DNA from: Micromonospora sp. WMMD980
GTDB lineage: Bacteria; Actinomycetota; Actinomycetes; Mycobacteriales; Micromonosporaceae
DNA length: 64,000 bases
Direction of reading: 5' to 3'
Assembly: GCF_029626035.1 (NCBI RefSeq)
Contig: NZ_JARUBE010000003.1
Span: 1,798,001 to 1,862,000 of the forward strand
In this document: in pieces, positions 24,664-32,188 of the stretch
Numbering within the stretch: position 1 is the first letter of the stretch
Layout of the letters: each line of letters opens with the position of its first letter
The notes under the pieces: generated by a model
Seen by the model: only the letters and a program-made list of their open reading frames with translations
The model's database searches: none
What the model was told of the DNA's origin: nothing
Position numbers and translations under genes: made by a program

Positions 24664-25524
24664 TCAGGCGGTCACCAGTTCCGCGAACCATCGGCCGCCG
24701 TTCGGGCGCAGGTCCCGCACGGCCAGTCCGGCCGCCGCGGCCGCCGGGTGCACCGCCCGGGTGTCCAGCCGCGCCCAGCCGAAGCTGGGCCCCCGCCGCC
24801 GGCCGGACACCACGTGCGCCTGGCCCTGCCAGGCGCCGCTGCCGGGCGGGTCCAGCTCGACCAGCACCACGCCGTCCGGGCGCAGCAGCTCCCGGCACCG
24901 GCGCAGCAGCCGGGCCGGGTCGCCGCCGATGCCGATGTTGCCGTCCAGCAGCACCACGTGCCGCCACCGGCCCTCGGCCGGCAGCGGCGCGAACAGGTCG
25001 GCCCGCAGCGCCACCGCGCCCCGGGCCCGGGTCAGCGCCACCGCCCGCGCGCAGACGTCCACCCCGACCGTGGTGACACCGGCCCGGGTCAGTGCCGCCG
25101 CGACCCGGCCCGGTCCACAACCCAGGTCCAGCGTCGGGCCGTCGCAGCGGGCCACCACCGCGGCGGTCGCCGCCTCCGCCGGCCCGTGCCACCGCTCCAC
25201 CGGCAACCGCCGGCGGACCCCGTCCGCGTGCACCAGCCAGTGAACGCCGGACCGCCGCCGCAGCGCGTCGCCGAAGCCGTCCGCGGCACAGCTCTCCGCC
25301 CGCGACTGCGGGGCTCGCAGGCCCGGCTCGCTCCTCGCGCTCGCGGGGTCGGTGGTCGTTCGCGACTGCGGGGCTCGCAGGCCCGGCTCGCTCGTCGCGC
25401 TCGCGGGGTCGGTGGTCGTTCGCGACTGCGGGGCTCGCAGGCCCGGCTCGCTCGTCGCGCTCGCGGGGTCGGTGGTCGTTCGCGACTGCGGGGCTCGCAG
25501 GCCCGGCTCGCTCCTCGCGCTCAC
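24664..25524 (-). CDS. Class I methyltransferase with a repeat-expanded N-terminus
   Basis: The catalytic part (~residues 75-286) is a SAM methyltransferase with LDLGCGPGRVAAAL as motif I, VGVDVCARAVALTRARGA, and VVLLDGNIGIGGDP. The GTG at 25524 overlaps the DUF2064 stop by four bases (GTGA). Its first ~70 residues come from a 60-base tandem repeat translated as 20-residue units (SEPGLRAPQSRTTTDPASA, three complete and one partial), which is probably unstructured. The gene is the last of an operon with GT2 and DUF2064 genes, a grouping that suggests modification of a glycosylated lipid or polymer. Confidence 0.8.
   Translation of the reverse strand: MSARSEPGLRAPQSRTTTDPASATSEPGLRAPQSRTTTDPASATSEPGLRAPQSRTTTDPASARSEPGLRAPQSRAESCAADGFGDALRRRSGVHWLVHADGVRRRLPVERWHGPAEAATAAVVARCDGPTLDLGCGPGRVAAALTRAGVTTVGVDVCARAVALTRARGAVALRADLFAPLPAEGRWRHVVLLDGNIGIGGDPARLLRRCRELLRPDGVVLVELDPPGSGAWQGQAHVVSGRRRGPSFGWARLDTRAVHPAAAAAGLAVRDLRPNGGRWFAELVTA
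25301..25524. repeat. 60-base tandem repeat, about 3.7 units, in frame
   Basis: Units start at 25301, 25361, 25421 and 25481, with period 60 and one or two differences between units (CTCCTCGCG versus CTCGTCGCG). The last is cut after ~41 bases, exactly where DUF2064 ends. Because the period is divisible by three, the methyltransferase frame stays open. Each unit carries GCGACTGCGGGGCTCGCAGG. This is a simple tandem array without spacers, not a CRISPR. Confidence 0.92.
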
Positions 25525-26207
25525 CGGGCACCGCCCGCCAGCAACGTCGGCCGCCACGCGGCCATCTCGCCGGCGAACCGGCCGTCGGGCGCGGAGCGGG
25601 CCACCGCCAGCGCGTCGGCCCACTCGTCCACGTCGCGCAGCGTGGGCAGGGCACCGACCCGAAGGCCGGCCCCGACCAGCGCGGCGTGGGTGAGCCGGCC
25701 GGTGTCGGCGGTGGACATCGGCACGCCGCGCAGCGCCGCCGCCCAGCGCGGGTCGCGCAGGCCCAGGCCCCACCAGCCGCCGTCCGCGGCCGGGCCGAGG
25801 ACCGCGTCGGCACCGGGCGTGGACAACCGGCGTACGGCGTCGGCCAGCCGCGCCGGGGTCAGCTGCGGGGTGTCCATGCCGATCTGCACCACCGGCCACC
25901 CCGGGTACGTCTCGGCCACGTCGGCGTGCGCGTGCGCGAGGCGATCGGCCAGGCCGTCACCGCGCTGCCGGAACACCGGCCATCCGGCGACCGCGGCGGC
26001 CAGGTTCGCGCCGTCCTCGGCGTCGGCGAAGCTCCCGGCCAACGCCAGCACCGGCAGGACGCCCCGGGTGGCGGCGACCGCGTCCAGCGTGTCACGCAGC
26101 GCCGCGGCGGCGATCCGGGCCGCCTGTGTCGGAGTGGCCGGGGGACAGAGGCGGGGGTTCACCGTCCCCGGCACCGGGGCCTTCGCCACCACCAGCAGGA
26201 CGGTCAC
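25521..26207 (-). CDS. DUF2064/TIGR04282 nucleotide-sugar-transferase-like protein
   Basis: This is a 228-residue protein of the DUF2064 (TIGR04282) family, with a GT-A-like fold related to CofC and nucleotidyltransferases. The N-terminus MTVLLVVAKAPVPGTVNPRL matches the family's AKxPxPGxVKTRL motif, with Asn instead of Lys. The acidic motif is IGMDTPQL, and GPAADGGWWGLGLRD follows. It starts with GTG overlapping the GT2 stop by four bases and ends by overlapping the methyltransferase start. Its exact reaction is not established for the family; context suggests sugar or polyprenol-phosphate metabolism. Confidence 0.85.
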   Translation of the reverse strand: MTVLLVVAKAPVPGTVNPRLCPPATPTQAARIAAAALRDTLDAVAATRGVLPVLALAGSFADAEDGANLAAAVAGWPVFRQRGDGLADRLAHAHADVAETYPGWPVVQIGMDTPQLTPARLADAVRRLSTPGADAVLGPAADGGWWGLGLRDPRWAAALRGVPMSTADTGRLTHAALVGAGLRVGALPTLRDVDEWADALAVARSAPDGRFAGEMAAWRPTLLAGGAR

Positions 26208-26878
26208 CGCGGGCCGTCCACGCTGCGCAGCACCGTGAGGAAGTCCCGGGTGGCCCGGACCGTGCCGCGTACCGAGCCGGACACCTTGGACTTCGTGCCG
26301 GCGGCGCGCGGGGCGTAGCGGACGTCGCGCTCGTGGATCCGCCAGCCGGCCGCCGCGGCCCGGATCATCAACTCCAACGGATAGCCGAACGCCCGGTCGG
26401 TGACGCCGAGCGCGAGCAGCTCCGCGCGCCGGGCGACCCGGATCGGGCTGAGGTCGCGCAGCGGCACCCCACGCTGCCGCAGCAACGCGGCCACCAGCGC
26501 GGTGCCGGCCCGCGCGTGCCACGGCCAGGCGCCGGCGGACACCGGCCGGCGGCGGCCCACGGCCAGGTCGGCGGCGCCCGCCGCGACCGGGGCGACCAGC
26601 GCCGGCAACTCGCCGGGGTCGAACGAGCCGTCCGCGTCCAGCACGCAGACCAGCTCCGTCCCGGCGGCCTCCAGGCCGGTGTGCACGGCCGCGCCGTAAC
26701 CGCGGCGGGCTTCGCGTACCACCCGGGCGCCGTGCCGGGCGGCCACCTCGGGCGAGCCGTCCCGGGAGCCGTTGTCCACCACGATGGCCCGGTAGCCCGG
26801 CGGCAGCGCCGTCAACACCCCGGGCAGGGCGGCGGCCTCGTCCAGGCACGGCAGCACCACGTCGATCTGTGTCCGCAT
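26204..26878 (-). CDS. Glycosyltransferase family 2 (dolichyl-phosphate-mannose-synthase-like)
   Basis: This is a 224-residue GT2 with IDVVLPCLDEAAALPGVL at the N-terminus, VVDNGSRDGSPEVA, and the DXD-type CVLDADGSFDPGELP. There are no C-terminal membrane segments. ATG 26878 is the first gene of the reverse-strand operon GT2-DUF2064-methyltransferase. It is divergent from a polytopic GT-like protein, so the group probably makes a polyprenyl-linked sugar and transfers it outside the membrane (inference). Confidence 0.9.
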   Translation of the reverse strand: MRTQIDVVLPCLDEAAALPGVLTALPPGYRAIVVDNGSRDGSPEVAARHGARVVREARRGYGAAVHTGLEAAGTELVCVLDADGSFDPGELPALVAPVAAGAADLAVGRRRPVSAGAWPWHARAGTALVAALLRQRGVPLRDLSPIRVARRAELLALGVTDRAFGYPLELMIRAAAAGWRIHERDVRYAPRAAGTKSKVSGSVRGTVRATRDFLTVLRSVDGPR

Positions 26879-27023
26879 GCCGCCGACGGTAGGCCGACGG
26901 CCGCCCGGCCGAGTCCCGATCGGGCTTACGGAACCCTTACCGAGCAGGCACTTCTTACCGTCCTGTGACGAGTCGGCGGTTGCCGTCCCGGCCGGCGCCG
27001 GCGGGCCGTACCGTGCGGTCGTC

Positions 27024-28430
27024 ATGAGATCCGCACCCACGCTGCGCCGCGCCCCCGCCGTGGACCGGACCGGGCCCCCACGCCGGGGTGACCTGGTCGC
27101 GGTCGCCGTCGAGGTGGCGCTGCTCGCCGCCGCCGTCGTGATCGGGCTGGTGCTCAACCGCCGCGGCGTCGGCCTGCACGCCGACGCCGCGCCGCTCTAC
27201 GCCACCTGGCGACCGCACGTCGGCTGGGGTACGCCGCTCGCGGTGGCCGTCGCGCTGGTCGTGCTCGGACCGGGACTGCGCTGGTCGCGGACCGCGCGGT
27301 GGGGGCCGCTGCTGGCCGCCGGCTGGCTGGCCGCGGTGGCCTGGACGCTGGCGCTGGCACTGGTGGACGGCTGGTCCGCCGGGCTGACCCGGCGGCTGAC
27401 CCCGCAGGCGGAGTACCTGCACGAGGTGCCCGGGGTGACCGACATCCCGGCCATGCTGGCCGGCTTCACCGGGCGCATCCTGGACTTCCAGCCCGACTCC
27501 TGGTCCACCCACACGGCCGGGCACCCGCCGGGCGCGCTGCTGGTCTTCGTCTGGCTGGATCGGGTCGGGCTGGGTGGGGGCACCGCCGCCGCGCTCTGCT
27601 GCGTGCTGGTCGGGGCCACCGCCGTGGTGTCGGTGCCGGTCACCCTGCGCGCGTTGGGCGCCGCCGACGCGGCCCGGGCGGTGCTGCCGTTCCTGGTGCT
27701 GCTGCCCGGCGCGGTGTGGCTGGGCGCCTCCGCCGACGCGGTGTTCACCGGTGTGGTCGCCGCCGGGTTGGCGTTGCTGGCGGTACGCGGACCGCTCGCC
27801 GCGCTGGCCGGTGGGCTGCTGCTCGGCTTCGCGCTGCACCTGTCGTACGGGTTCGTGCTGGTCGGGGTGCTCGCGGTGGCGGTGCTGGCGCTGCGGCCGG
27901 ACCGCCGCCGGGCGGCCCTGCTCGCGGCGACCGCGGGCGTCGCCGCCGTCACGGCGCTGTTCGTGCTGGCCGGCTTCCACTGGTGGGAGGGGTACGACCG
28001 GGTCGTCGAGCGCTACTACCAGGGCTGGGCGGCGGACCGCCCGTACGCCTACTGGGTGTGGGCCAACCTGGCCGCGCTGCTGCTCTCGGCCGGGCCGGTG
28101 CTCGGCCCGTCGCTGCGCCGCACCGTCGTCGCGGCCCGCGCCACCTGGCGCGCCGTCGAGGCGTCGTCGTCGGCGGTGTGGGTCGTCCGGGCGCGGCGGG
28201 TCGTCGGGCTCGGCCCGGCGGTGCTGTTGCCGGCGGCGGCCGCGCTGGTGGTGACCGTTGCCGACGTGTCCGGGATGAGCAAGGCCGAGGTGGAGCGGAT
28301 CTGGCTGCCGTTCGTGGTCTGGCTGCTGGTCGCCGTCGCCCACCTGCCCCCGTCGACACGGCGCCGCTGGCTGACCGTCCAGGCGTTGACCGCCCTGCTC
28401 GTCAACCACCTCCTCCGCACCGTCTCCTGA
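27024..28430 (+). CDS. Polytopic membrane protein, GT-C/GT87-like
   Basis: This is a 468-residue protein with at least ten hydrophobic segments spread across its length. An extracellular loop near residues 125-180 contains PQAEYLHEVPGVTDI and STHTAGHPPGALLVFVWLD; the HPPG motif and preceding acidic positions resemble actinobacterial GT-C mannosyltransferase-like proteins. ATG 27024 has no clear ribosome binding site and may be leaderless. It is divergent from GT2 and convergent with the epimerase. Function is inferred only as a lipid-linked sugar transferase. Confidence 0.75.
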   Translation: MRSAPTLRRAPAVDRTGPPRRGDLVAVAVEVALLAAAVVIGLVLNRRGVGLHADAAPLYATWRPHVGWGTPLAVAVALVVLGPGLRWSRTARWGPLLAAGWLAAVAWTLALALVDGWSAGLTRRLTPQAEYLHEVPGVTDIPAMLAGFTGRILDFQPDSWSTHTAGHPPGALLVFVWLDRVGLGGGTAAALCCVLVGATAVVSVPVTLRALGAADAARAVLPFLVLLPGAVWLGASADAVFTGVVAAGLALLAVRGPLAALAGGLLLGFALHLSYGFVLVGVLAVAVLALRPDRRRAALLAATAGVAAVTALFVLAGFHWWEGYDRVVERYYQGWAADRPYAYWVWANLAALLLSAGPVLGPSLRRTVVAARATWRAVEASSSAVWVVRARRVVGLGPAVLLPAAAALVVTVADVSGMSKAEVERIWLPFVVWLLVAVAHLPPSTRRRWLTVQALTALLVNHLLRTVS

Positions 28431-28464
28431 CCCACCCACCCGAGCCGGCACCCACGTTGGCCCC

Positions 28465-28505
28465 ACCCGCCCCGCGGCCCACTCCGTGACGAGCCGGGGC
28501 GGGGT
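28465..28505. terminator. Shared hairpin between convergent genes
   Basis: CCCGCCCCG (28466-28474) pairs with CGGGGCGGG (28495-28503) between the stops of the GT-C-like gene and the epimerase. It is symmetric enough to serve both strands. Confidence 0.6.
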
Positions 28506-28506
28506 G

Positions 28507-29580
28507 TCAGGCGGGGTGGGGCGTCAGGCGGGTGGCGGGGGAGCGTTGGGGGTCGGTGGCGAAGGCGGTGACGCCTTCGGCGAAGGTGACCCGCGCGGTG
28601 TAGCCGAGCAACTCCCGGGCCCGGGTGGGGTCGGCCACCACGTGCCGGACGTCGGCCGCCCGGGCGCCGCCGGCCACCACCGGCGCGGGGCCGGCCATGG
28701 CCGCCGCCAGCGTCGTCGCCAGGTCGCCCACGGTGTGCGGCTGTCCGGAGCAGACGTTCACCGGCACCAGACCGTCGGGTGGCGGCGCGGTCAGCGCCAG
28801 CAGGTTCGCCCGGGCCACGTCGGTGACGTGCACGAAGTCGCGCCGTTGCCGGCCGTCCTCCAGCACGACCGGCGCGCGCCCGCCGGCCAGCGCGGAGCGG
28901 AACAACGAGGCCACCCCGGCGTACGGGGTGTCGCGGGGCATCCGCGGACCGTAGACGTTGTGGTAGCGCAACGCCCACACCGCGCCGCCGGTCTGCCGGG
29001 CCCACGCGGCGGCGTAGTGCTCCTGGGCGAGCTTGCTCGCCGCGTACGTGCTGCGCGGCTCCAGCGGCGCGTCCTCGGGCACCAGCGCCGGGGCGAGCGT
29101 GTCGCCGCAGTCGGGGCAGGTCGGGTCGTACCGGCCGGCGGCCAGGTCGACGGCGCGACGCGGGGCGGGACGGACCACGCCGTGCCGGTCGCAGGTGTAG
29201 CGCCCCTCGCCGTACACCACCATCGAGCTGGCCAGCACCAGCCGACGTACCCCGGCGGAGTGCATCGCGGCCAGCAGCGTCGCCGTGCCGAGGTCGTTGT
29301 GCGCCGCGTAGTCGGGCGCGTCGGACGGATCGAGGCCGTGCCCGACCATGGCCGCCTGGTGGCAGACCGCGTCCACCCCGGACAGCAGCCGCTCCAGCAG
29401 CGCGCCGTCGCGCACGTCGCCGACCACCGGGTCGTGCCGCCGGGACCACTCCGGCAACGTCCCGCCGTGCGCCTGCGGCAGCAGGGCGTCCAGGCAGACC
29501 GGCTCGTGGCCCTCGGCCGCCAGCAGGTCGGCGATCTGCGATCCGATGAAGCCGGCCGCGCCGGTGACCAGTACCCGCAT
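28507..29580 (-). CDS. NAD-dependent epimerase/dehydratase with a Cys-rich insert
   Basis: This is a 357-residue extended SDR acting on nucleotide sugars. The cofactor loop is VTGAAGFIG at residues 5-13, and the catalytic YxxxK is YAASK; SSMVVYGEG holds the Ser. Between these sits an insert with CDRHG and CPDCG, which looks like a small zinc ribbon and is not in standard UDP-glucose 4-epimerases. ATG 29580 starts MRVLV. It is divergent from the molybdopterin oxidoreductase and probably supplies a sugar donor to the GT genes nearby. Confidence 0.88.
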   Translation of the reverse strand: MRVLVTGAAGFIGSQIADLLAAEGHEPVCLDALLPQAHGGTLPEWSRRHDPVVGDVRDGALLERLLSGVDAVCHQAAMVGHGLDPSDAPDYAAHNDLGTATLLAAMHSAGVRRLVLASSMVVYGEGRYTCDRHGVVRPAPRRAVDLAAGRYDPTCPDCGDTLAPALVPEDAPLEPRSTYAASKLAQEHYAAAWARQTGGAVWALRYHNVYGPRMPRDTPYAGVASLFRSALAGGRAPVVLEDGRQRRDFVHVTDVARANLLALTAPPPDGLVPVNVCSGQPHTVGDLATTLAAAMAGPAPVVAGGARAADVRHVVADPTRARELLGYTARVTFAEGVTAFATDPQRSPATRLTPHPA

Positions 29581-29724
29581 ACCCGCTGACGCTAGGGCAC
29601 CCGGCACGGGTGGGAGGTCGGTTCCGGCCGGACGTCAGCGGTTCGTAAGGCACCGCGGTGGTAAGGCTTCGGTAATGCGGCAAACGCCGCCGAGGGCCGC
29701 CCGCGCGGTCTAGCGTCCCATCCC

Positions 29725-31047
29725 GTGACCACCGACGTTCCACCGCCGCCGCCCGAGCCGGGGTACGCCACGCCGGCCCGACTCTGGCGCGCCCTGGATC
29801 GCCACCGACCGCCGGGCGTCGACGTGATCGACCGGGCCTGGCGCAGCCCGGTACGCGGACCGTGGCTGACCTCGGTGCTCGGCGCGGTGCTGCTGGCCGC
29901 GCTGCCGCTGGTGATCGTCACCGGGCTGCTCGACTGGATCGCCTACGGCCCCCGCTTCGACCAGGCGTTCCCCCGCGACGTGGGCTGGCTGCACCCGCCG
30001 GTGTTCGACTGGCCGACGCGGCCGGCCTGGCTGTTCCGGCTCACCCAGGGGCTGCACGTGACGCTCGGCATCGTGCTGGTGCCGGTGGTGCTGGCGAAGC
30101 TCTGGTCGGTGGTGCCGAAGCTGTTCGCCTGGCCGCCGGCCCGCTCGGTCGCGCAGGTGCTGGAACGGCTGTCGTTGCTGCTGCTGGTCGGCGGCATCCT
30201 GTTCCAGAGCGTGACCGGCCTGCTCAACGTCCAGTACGCGTACCTGTTCGGCTTCGACTTCTACACCGCGCACTGGTACGGCGCCTGGATCTTCACGGTG
30301 GCGCTGGTGACACACGTGGCGATCAAACTGCCCCGGCTGGTGACCACGCTGCGCGGGCCGGGCTTCGCGCGTACCCCGGTGGAGCGGACCGGGCCGGAGC
30401 CGGCGGATCCGGACGGCCTGGTGGCCCGCCGACCCGGCCCGGCCACGATGAGCCGGCGCGGGGTGCTGGCGCTGGCGGGCGGCGGCGCGCTGCTGCTGGC
30501 CGCGCTGACCGTGGGGCAGAGCGTGGACGCGCTGCGGCGCACCGCGTTGCTGCTGCCCCGGGGCCGGCGCGTCGGCGACGGGCCCACCGGCTTCCCGGTG
30601 AACCGCACCGCCACGGCGGCCGGTGTCACGGCCGACCGCACCGGCCCTGGCTGGCGGCTGTCGCTGCGGGCCGGCGACCGCACCGTCACGCTGGACCGGG
30701 CCGGGCTGCTCGCGCTGCCGCAGCACACCGCCACGCTGCCGATCGCCTGCGTGGAGGGCTGGTCCACGTCGCAGACCTGGACCGGGGTGCGCCTGCGTGA
30801 CCTCGCCGGGCTGGTCGGCGTCGGCGGTCCGGCCGCCGCGCGGGTCCGCTCGCTGGAGCGCGGCGGACTGTTCAGCCGGGCCACCCTGCACGGCGGGCAG
30901 GTGACCGACCCGGACGCGCTGCTCGCGCTGCGGGTCAACGGCGTCGACCTGAGCCCCGACCACGGCTTCCCGGCCCGGGTCGTGGTGCCCGCGCTGCCGG
31001 GCGTGCACTGCACCAAGTGGGTGGAGGAGATCGTGTTCGATGGCTGA
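29725..31047 (+). CDS. Membrane molybdopterin oxidoreductase with cytochrome-b561-like domain
   Basis: This is a 440-residue fusion. The N-terminal ~220 residues contain four to five membrane helices with spaced His (for example LTQGLHVTLGIVLVP, then HWYGAWIFTVALVTHVAIKL), like a di-heme cytochrome b561. A cytoplasmic or linker region and a further helix (RRGVLALAGGGALLLAALTV) follow. The C-terminal ~150 residues form a sulfite-oxidase-type molybdopterin domain (LPIACVEGWSTSQTWTGV, with the probable Mo-ligand Cys; then DHGFPARVVVP). The start is GTG 29725. The next gene overlaps its end by eight bases. Likely role: electron transfer to or from an exported substrate. Confidence 0.87.
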   Translation: MTTDVPPPPPEPGYATPARLWRALDRHRPPGVDVIDRAWRSPVRGPWLTSVLGAVLLAALPLVIVTGLLDWIAYGPRFDQAFPRDVGWLHPPVFDWPTRPAWLFRLTQGLHVTLGIVLVPVVLAKLWSVVPKLFAWPPARSVAQVLERLSLLLLVGGILFQSVTGLLNVQYAYLFGFDFYTAHWYGAWIFTVALVTHVAIKLPRLVTTLRGPGFARTPVERTGPEPADPDGLVARRPGPATMSRRGVLALAGGGALLLAALTVGQSVDALRRTALLLPRGRRVGDGPTGFPVNRTATAAGVTADRTGPGWRLSLRAGDRTVTLDRAGLLALPQHTATLPIACVEGWSTSQTWTGVRLRDLAGLVGVGGPAAARVRSLERGGLFSRATLHGGQVTDPDALLALRVNGVDLSPDHGFPARVVVPALPGVHCTKWVEEIVFDG

Positions 31048-31471
31048 GCTGCGGCGGGCGTACGGCGCGGCGCCCTGGCACCTGGCGCTGCTGGCCGGCT
31101 GCCTCACCGTGGCCGGCTGGGTCGCGCTGCGGCTGGCCGGGGAGCCGACCGCCGGCCGGATGCTGCTCTGGTTCGTCGGCGCGGCGGTCGCCCACGACCT
31201 GGTGCTGTTCCCGGCGTACGCGGCGGCGGACCGGGCGCTGGGCCGTGCCGACCGGTCGCTGCGCAACCACGTCCGGGTCCCGGCGCTCGGGTCGGCGCTG
31301 CTGTTCCTGATCTACCTGCCCGGCGTGCTGGGACTCGGGGACGGCACCTACGCGGCGGCCACCGGCCTCGCCCCGGAACCCCTGCTCGGCCGCTGGCTGG
31401 CGCTCAGCACCGGGTTCTTCGCCGTGAGCGCGCTGCTCTACGCGGCCCGTCGGCCGTGGCGCCGGCGGTGA
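31040..31471 (+). CDS. Small membrane protein coupled to the Mo oxidoreductase
   Basis: This 143-residue protein has four hydrophobic segments (LALLAGCLTVAGWVALRLA; MLLWFVGAAVAHDLVLF; GSALLFLIYLPGVLGL; LSTGFFAVSALLYAA). It overlaps the end of the molybdopterin gene by eight bases, so the two are co-translated. I do not recognise the family; it may be an assembly or membrane-anchor partner. A conserved-looking AHDLVLFPAYA motif with His and Asp lies in the second helix. Confidence 0.8.
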   Translation: MAELRRAYGAAPWHLALLAGCLTVAGWVALRLAGEPTAGRMLLWFVGAAVAHDLVLFPAYAAADRALGRADRSLRNHVRVPALGSALLFLIYLPGVLGLGDGTYAAATGLAPEPLLGRWLALSTGFFAVSALLYAARRPWRRR

Positions 31472-31489
31472 CCGGGCCGGGCGGTGACC

Positions 31490-32132
31490 TCAGGCGCCCG
31501 GCCCGACCAGCAGCGCGGCCACGGTGCCGGCGGTGGCGAGCGCGGCCAGCGCGGCGCTGGTGGCCACGAACCGGCCCAGCGGCACCGTCAGCCCGGCCGC
31601 CCGGCAGCGCTCGTACCAGATCAGCGTGGCCAGCGACGCCCACGGGGTGGCCAGCGGCCCGACGTTCGTGCCGGCCAGCAGCGCCAGCAGTTGGGTGTGC
31701 CGGTCGGCGGCGATGACCGCCTCGCCGGCCACGTAGGCGGGCAGGTTGTTGACCGCGTTGCTGAACAGCGCGCCGACCGCCCCCGCCCGCAGCGCGCCCT
31801 CCGCGCCCGGATCGGTGCCGATCAGCGCGCCCATGACCGTGTCCAGCCCGTGTCGGCCGATGGTCTGCACCACCAGGAACAGCCCGGTGACGAACACCAG
31901 CAGCCGCCACGGCACCAGCGCCGGGCGCAGCCGGTGCCGGGCCCGCACCGCGAAGCCGGCCACCAGGATCGCGGCGGCCACCCCGGAGGCGATCCCGATC
32001 TCCACGCCGGCCAGCACCCCGACGACGAAGAGCAGGCAGGCCAGCAGCGCGGTCCGGTAGAGCAGGCGGTCCGCCGGCAGGTACGGCGACGGCGGCACGA
32101 ACTCCTCGGCGCCGGCGCGGGCCGGTCGCCAG
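31490..32132 (-). pseudogene. ArsB/NhaD-type permease, C-terminal half only
   Basis: About 214 residues of the second half of an ArsB/NhaD (SLC13-like) ion transporter remain: TM-rich stretches with VGALFSNAVNNLPAYVAGE, the conserved NNLP motif, and GTNVGPLATPWASLATLIW. The first half, including the first half-channel, is missing. The frame stays open to the right only because it is antisense to the NACHT gene. Similarity ends near 32132, exactly where the N-terminally truncated NACHT gene begins on the other strand. Confidence 0.75.
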
Positions 32133-32188
32133 TATCGGGCAGCCCGCGCGAGTTCTCCGACGCGCTGAGCTTCCTCACCGGGCTGCGG

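Noticed and set aside
25301..25524. Possible CRISPR-like array
   Set aside because: Units are contiguous without unique spacers and no cas genes are present; it is a simple tandem repeat.
25525..25899. Longer methyltransferase start upstream of the repeat
   Set aside because: It would overlap the DUF2064 coding region in another frame; the GTGA overlap at 25521-25524 is a better start.
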